From: Novosphingobium rosa NBRC 15208
GTDB lineage: Bacteria; Pseudomonadota; Alphaproteobacteria; Sphingomonadales; Sphingomonadaceae
NCBI RefSeq assembly: GCF_001598555.1
Contig: NZ_BCZE01000010.1
Span: 62,001 to 126,000 of the forward strand
DNA length: 64,000 nucleotides
Direction: 5' to 3'
Positions 60,766-64,000 of this stretch are shown here, piece by piece; position 1 is the first letter of the stretch, and each line of letters starts with the position of its first letter. A program made the position numbers and the translations under genes. The notes below the pieces were generated by a model that saw only the letters and a list, made by a program, of their open reading frames with translations, was not told where the DNA came from and made no database searches.

Positions 60766-63222
60766 TTAGCCCTCGATCATGGCGCGCACGCGTGAGCCCA
60801 GCGCTTCCACCGTGAACGGCTTGGTCAGCACTTGCATGCCCGGCTCCAGCCGATCATCGCCGATCACCGCGCTTTCGGCATAGCCGGTGATGAACAGCAC
60901 CTTGAGCCCGGGACGTGCCAGACGCCCCGCCTCAGCCATCTGCCGCCCGTTCATGCCGCCCGGCAGGCCGACATCGCTGATCAGCAGATCGATCCGCTCG
61001 CCCGATTGCAGGATGGCCAGGCCTTTCGCGCCATCCTCGGCATCGATCACGCGATAGCCCAGTTCCTCCAGCATATCGGTGACCAGCAGGCGCACGTTGA
61101 TTTCATCATCGACCACCAGCACCGTTTCGCCATGCTGCGATGCAGGCAGCGCGGCCTGATCGCCATGCCGCGCATCGCCTTGCGCATCACCGACATAGCG
61201 CGGCAGATGGAGCGTGACGCTGGTGCCCTGATCGACCTGTGAGCTGATCCGCACCTGCCCACCCGATTGCGTGGCAAAGCCATAGATCATCGACAGGCCC
61301 AGACCCGTGCCCTGACCCAGCGGCTTGGTGGTGAAAAAGGGATCGAAGGCCTTGGCCACGGTGTCCGCCGTCATCCCGCTACCATTGTCGGTGACGCGCA
61401 GGGCGACATAGGGCCCGGGCGGCAGCCCAAGCGCGCGGGCGGCGGCATCGTCCAGCAGCTCATTGGCGGTCTCGATGGTGATGCGCCCGCCGTGAGGCAG
61501 GGCATCGCGCGCATTGAGGCAAAGGTTGAGCAGGGCGTTCTCAAGCTGGCTCTGGTCGGCCAGCACAGTCCACAGGCCCGGTTCGTTCAGCGTCTCCAGC
61601 GTGATCGCCGGGCCGACGGTGCGCTGGATCAGCTCGGCCATGCCCAGCACCAGGCTGTGGGCATCGGTGGGCTTGGGGTCGAGCGTCTGGCGGCGCGAGA
61701 AAGCCAGCAGGCGATGCGTGAGCGCCGCCGCGCGCCGCACCGCGTCTTGCGCGATCTCGGCATATTTGCCCATATCGTTGGGGCGGCCCTGACTGAGGCG
61801 CCGGTTCATCATCTCCAGCGCGCCCGAGACGCCCGCCAGAAGATTGTTGAAATCATGCGCCAATCCGCCGGTCAGTTGGCCGACAGCCTCCATCTTCTGC
61901 GACTGGCGCAGCCGCTCTTCGGCGCGCATCAGTTCGGCGGTGCGGTCGGCGACGCGTTGCTCCAGCGTTTCGTTCAGCTTGCGCAGGGCGTCCGAGGCGC
62001 GATCCCGCTCCTGTTCGACCGTGCGACGTTGCTCGATATCCAGCAGCACACCGGGGAAGCTGAACGGCGTGCCATCGGGCGCCAGATCGACGCGGCCATT
62101 GGCTTCGATCCAGTAATAATGGCCATCGGCCCGGCGAACGCGATATTGATGGGCATAGGCGCCGCCGCGCCTCAGGCCTTCGTCCATGGCGTGGCGCAGC
62201 CCTGCCTTGTCGTCGGGATGGACGGTGGCGATCACCTGCTCCAGACTGAGCCCGTCGCGCCCCAGCGCCGGGTCCAGCCCGAAGGCGCGGGCGAAGGCCT
62301 CGTCCACGGTGAAGCGGTCGCCGGGAATGTCCCAGAACCATGTGCCGATGATCGCCCCGGCGGAGAGCGCCAGTTGCACCCGCTCGATGTTCGCGCGGGC
62401 GATGGCCTCGCTGGCGCGCAGGGCGTTTTCGGCCTGTTTGCGGGCCTCGATGTCGCGGAACAGCACCGAGACCTGGCGGCGTTCCGCCGGTTCCACCCGC
62501 GCGGCGGAGACCTCGATATGCCGACCTGCCTCGATAAAACGGCGCTCGAAGCGGATGCCTTTGCCGGTGCGCAGCACGCTGCCGTAGAGCTCCAGCCAGC
62601 CATCGGCATCGTCGGGCGCCACATCGCGCAGCGTCTTGCCCACGATGCCCGCGATGCCGGTGTGGCGCTCGTAACCGGCATTGGCGACGATATGCATATA
62701 GTCGCTGAGCGGACCATGCGGGCCGTCAAAGAATTCGATGATGCAGAAACCGTCGTCGATGGCGTCGAACAGGGCGCGATAGCGTTCTTCGCTGAGCGTC
62801 AGGGCATCGCGGGCCTCGCGTTCGGCGGTGATGTCGCGGGCGATGCCGATGAAGCGCAGAGGCGTGCCGTCGGGGCCGAACTCGGTCTCGCCCTTGCGCG
62901 CGATCCAGCGCAGGGCCCCGGTATCGGCGCGGATGACGCGATATTCGGTCTCGCCCTTGATGGCGCCGCTGCGGCGCGACTGGGTGCTGGAGATCCTGTC
63001 GCGATCTTCCTCCAGCACGCGTTCCTCGATCAGCGCGGCGGGGCATTGCGGCACCACCGGCAGGCCATAGAGGCGGCAGAATTCGGGGGTGGGGATCAGC
63101 AGATCCTCGCGCAGATCGATGGTGAACAGGCCGATGCCGCCCGCCTCCTGCGCCTGACGCAGGCGGATCACTTCGGCTTCGAGACTGGCGCGGGAGAGGG
63201 ATGTTACGTCAGGTCCGGTCAT
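60766..63222 (-). CDS. Hybrid PAS sensor histidine kinase with C-terminal receiver
   Basis: An 818-residue cytoplasmic sensor without membrane helices. Three to four PAS/PAC domains fill residues 20-420 (FTIDLREDLLIPTPEFCRLYG; YRVIRADTGALRWIARKG; YRVRRADGHYYWIEANGRVD). A coiled linker leads to LTGGLAHDFNNLLAGVSGALEMM (phospho-acceptor His) and an ATPase core (NLCLNARDALPHGG, DNGSGMTADTV, GQGTGLGLSMIYGF). The C-terminal receiver (VLVVDDEINVRLLV, DLLISDVGLPG) holds the acceptor Asp. The PAS set suggests redox or small-ligand sensing. No separate response regulator is adjacent. Confidence 0.92.
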   Translation of the reverse strand: MTGPDVTSLSRASLEAEVIRLRQAQEAGGIGLFTIDLREDLLIPTPEFCRLYGLPVVPQCPAALIEERVLEEDRDRISSTQSRRSGAIKGETEYRVIRADTGALRWIARKGETEFGPDGTPLRFIGIARDITAEREARDALTLSEERYRALFDAIDDGFCIIEFFDGPHGPLSDYMHIVANAGYERHTGIAGIVGKTLRDVAPDDADGWLELYGSVLRTGKGIRFERRFIEAGRHIEVSAARVEPAERRQVSVLFRDIEARKQAENALRASEAIARANIERVQLALSAGAIIGTWFWDIPGDRFTVDEAFARAFGLDPALGRDGLSLEQVIATVHPDDKAGLRHAMDEGLRRGGAYAHQYRVRRADGHYYWIEANGRVDLAPDGTPFSFPGVLLDIEQRRTVEQERDRASDALRKLNETLEQRVADRTAELMRAEERLRQSQKMEAVGQLTGGLAHDFNNLLAGVSGALEMMNRRLSQGRPNDMGKYAEIAQDAVRRAAALTHRLLAFSRRQTLDPKPTDAHSLVLGMAELIQRTVGPAITLETLNEPGLWTVLADQSQLENALLNLCLNARDALPHGGRITIETANELLDDAAARALGLPPGPYVALRVTDNGSGMTADTVAKAFDPFFTTKPLGQGTGLGLSMIYGFATQSGGQVRISSQVDQGTSVTLHLPRYVGDAQGDARHGDQAALPASQHGETVLVVDDEINVRLLVTDMLEELGYRVIDAEDGAKGLAILQSGERIDLLISDVGLPGGMNGRQMAEAGRLARPGLKVLFITGYAESAVIGDDRLEPGMQVLTKPFTVEALGSRVRAMIEG

Positions 63223-63373
63223 GCTGCCTCATCATCCCTGCGCTCTTTGCGTTCTTCCTGAACCATCCTGCCGCGCCTGTCCACCGGAGCAGCGCTGGAA
63301 CGGGCTGGCGGGCAGGGGCGTGCCTCTATAAGCTTCGAAATGCGTTTCCGTTGCACTCTCTTGAAAGAAACCC

Positions 63374-63997
63374 ATGAGTGACCAGCATTTTTACGAGCCC
63401 CGCCTTGGCCATGGGCTGGCGCATGATCCGCTCAACGCCATTGTCGCGCCGCGACCCATCGGCTGGATCAGCACGCTGAGCGCCGATGGCGTGCCGAATC
63501 TGGCGCCCTACAGCTTTTTCAACGTGTTGAATTACACGCCGCCGCTGATCGGCTTTTCCTCGATGGGCTGGAAGGACAGCGTGGCCAATGCCGAGGCGAC
63601 GGGCGAATTTGTGTGGAATCTGACCACCCGCCCTCAGGCTGAAGAGATGAACGCCTCCTGCGCCGCGGTTGGCGCGGAGGTGGATGAATTCGCGCTGGCC
63701 GGGTTGGAGAAGCTGCCTTCGCGCCTGGTGAAGCCCTCGCGCGTGGCGGGCAGCCCGGTGCATTTCGAATGCAAGGTGACGCAGATCATCCGTCTCACCA
63801 CCAAGGAGGGCAAGGAACTGGACCAATGGCTGGTGATCGGCGAGGCGGTCGGCATCCATATCGACCATGCCCTGATCGAGGATGGCGTCTACCAGACCGC
63901 CAGATCGCGCACGATCCTGCGCGGCGGCGGCCCGGCGGATTATTTCGAGATCGGGCCTGAGCAACTCTTCAAAATGTATCGCCCCGCAGGCGTCTAG
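63374..63997 (+). CDS. Flavin reductase family protein
   Basis: A 207-residue FMN-binding split-barrel protein. It shows IVAPRPIGWISTLSADGVPNLAPYSFFNVLNYTPPLIGFSS, a typical flavin-reductase start with the FMN-phosphate loop, followed by TGEFVWNLTT and VHFECKVTQI. Members use FMN and NAD(P)H to supply reduced flavin or act on other substrates. The ATG at 63374 has AAAGAAA upstream. It is the last complete gene; only 3 bp of window remain. Confidence 0.87.
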   Translation: MSDQHFYEPRLGHGLAHDPLNAIVAPRPIGWISTLSADGVPNLAPYSFFNVLNYTPPLIGFSSMGWKDSVANAEATGEFVWNLTTRPQAEEMNASCAAVGAEVDEFALAGLEKLPSRLVKPSRVAGSPVHFECKVTQIIRLTTKEGKELDQWLVIGEAVGIHIDHALIEDGVYQTARSRTILRGGGPADYFEIGPEQLFKMYRPAGV

Positions 63998-64000
63998 ACG

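Noticed and set aside
61267..63261. 664-codon open frame on the plus strand
   Set aside because: Antisense to the hybrid histidine kinase, low-complexity product, no motif.
63297..63322. EcfG promoter ahead of the flavin-reductase-type gene
   Set aside because: GGAAC is followed after 17 bases by CGTG, not CGTT. One mismatch in a four-base element is too weak without other support.
1..64000. CRISPR arrays, insertion sequences, prophage or integrase genes
   Set aside because: No regularly spaced direct repeats, transposases, integrases or phage structural genes were seen. The only tandem repeat is the 33-bp coding repeat.

Overview
The window is GC-rich chromosomal DNA from an alphaproteobacterium. 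It is most likely a sphingomonad of the Novosphingobium type; that genus call is inference. Support comes from a fused transaldolase/phosphoglucose isomerase, an EpsB-PrsK-PrsR (PEP-CTERM-associated) exopolysaccharide module, two TonB receptors, DUF2842 and DUF475 proteins, an EcfG-type stress promoter, and many 4-bp ATGA overlaps between genes. There are no insertion sequences, phage genes, CRISPR arrays or rRNA, so this reads as core chromosome with a few accessory genes.

Layout. (1) 1-1175, leftward: a truncated membrane acyltransferase and the DNA repair glycosylase Tag. (2) 1366-9605: one rightward pentose-phosphate operon, tkt, tal-pgi fusion, short-form gnd, zwf, and a Cof-type HAD phosphatase. 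(3) 9653-10696: a PepSY-like periplasmic protein and a YflT-like stress protein behind a clear EcfG promoter. (4) 10751-14287, leftward: dapF, mtaB, ftsY, yciB, each overlapping the next by 4 bp. (5) 14450-18034: a UxaB/UxaA-type hexuronate pair and a bestrophin. (6) 18134-21000: tRNA-Pro, thyA, a YdeI-family protein, a secreted DUF11-like protein and two tandem tRNA-Asp genes. (7) 21117-22864, leftward: a coiled-coil protein, zapA, a predicted 6S RNA, the folate cyclo-ligase gene and DUF2842. (8) 23077-30660: the triose-phosphate end of central metabolism, a second tkt, gap, pgk, an acyltransferase, class I fba and thiE. (9) 30751-34930: an OPT transporter, a secreted protein, efp, an inositol monophosphatase-type gene and tRNA-Leu. 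(10) 35145-40025: epsB, prsK, prsR. (11) 40228-43846: panB with a TerC/DUF475 protein, and an APC permease. (12) 43921-46762, leftward: phoR, phoU, phoB. (13) 46886-51286: an iron module (Fur box, siderophore receptor, PiuC-like hydroxylase, FMN hydroxyacid oxidase). (14) 51489-57722: a small protein, a GreA/GreB-like factor with an ABC-F ATPase, an Lrp regulator divergent from a RhtA-type exporter, a host-attachment-type protein and two unknowns. (15) 57873-63997: a TonB receptor with a near-perfect PHO box, a hybrid histidine kinase and a flavin-reductase-type protein.

How the parts fit. Regions 2 and 8 together give most enzymes linking glucose-6-phosphate, pentose phosphates and triose phosphates, with two transketolases in separate operons. 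Regions 12 and 15 are linked by PHO boxes: phoU (probably with phoB), possibly phoR, and an outer-membrane TonB receptor look like one phosphate-starvation regulon, although pstSCAB is not next to phoU. Region 13 is a self-contained iron-uptake unit. No wholly new multi-gene system could be demonstrated. The most novel-looking items are the PHO-box-controlled TonB receptor, a dispersed hairpin repeat pair (29754-29822 and 32771-32810), a family of intergenic palindromes, and the 12-bp inverted repeat ahead of the exopolysaccharide operon.
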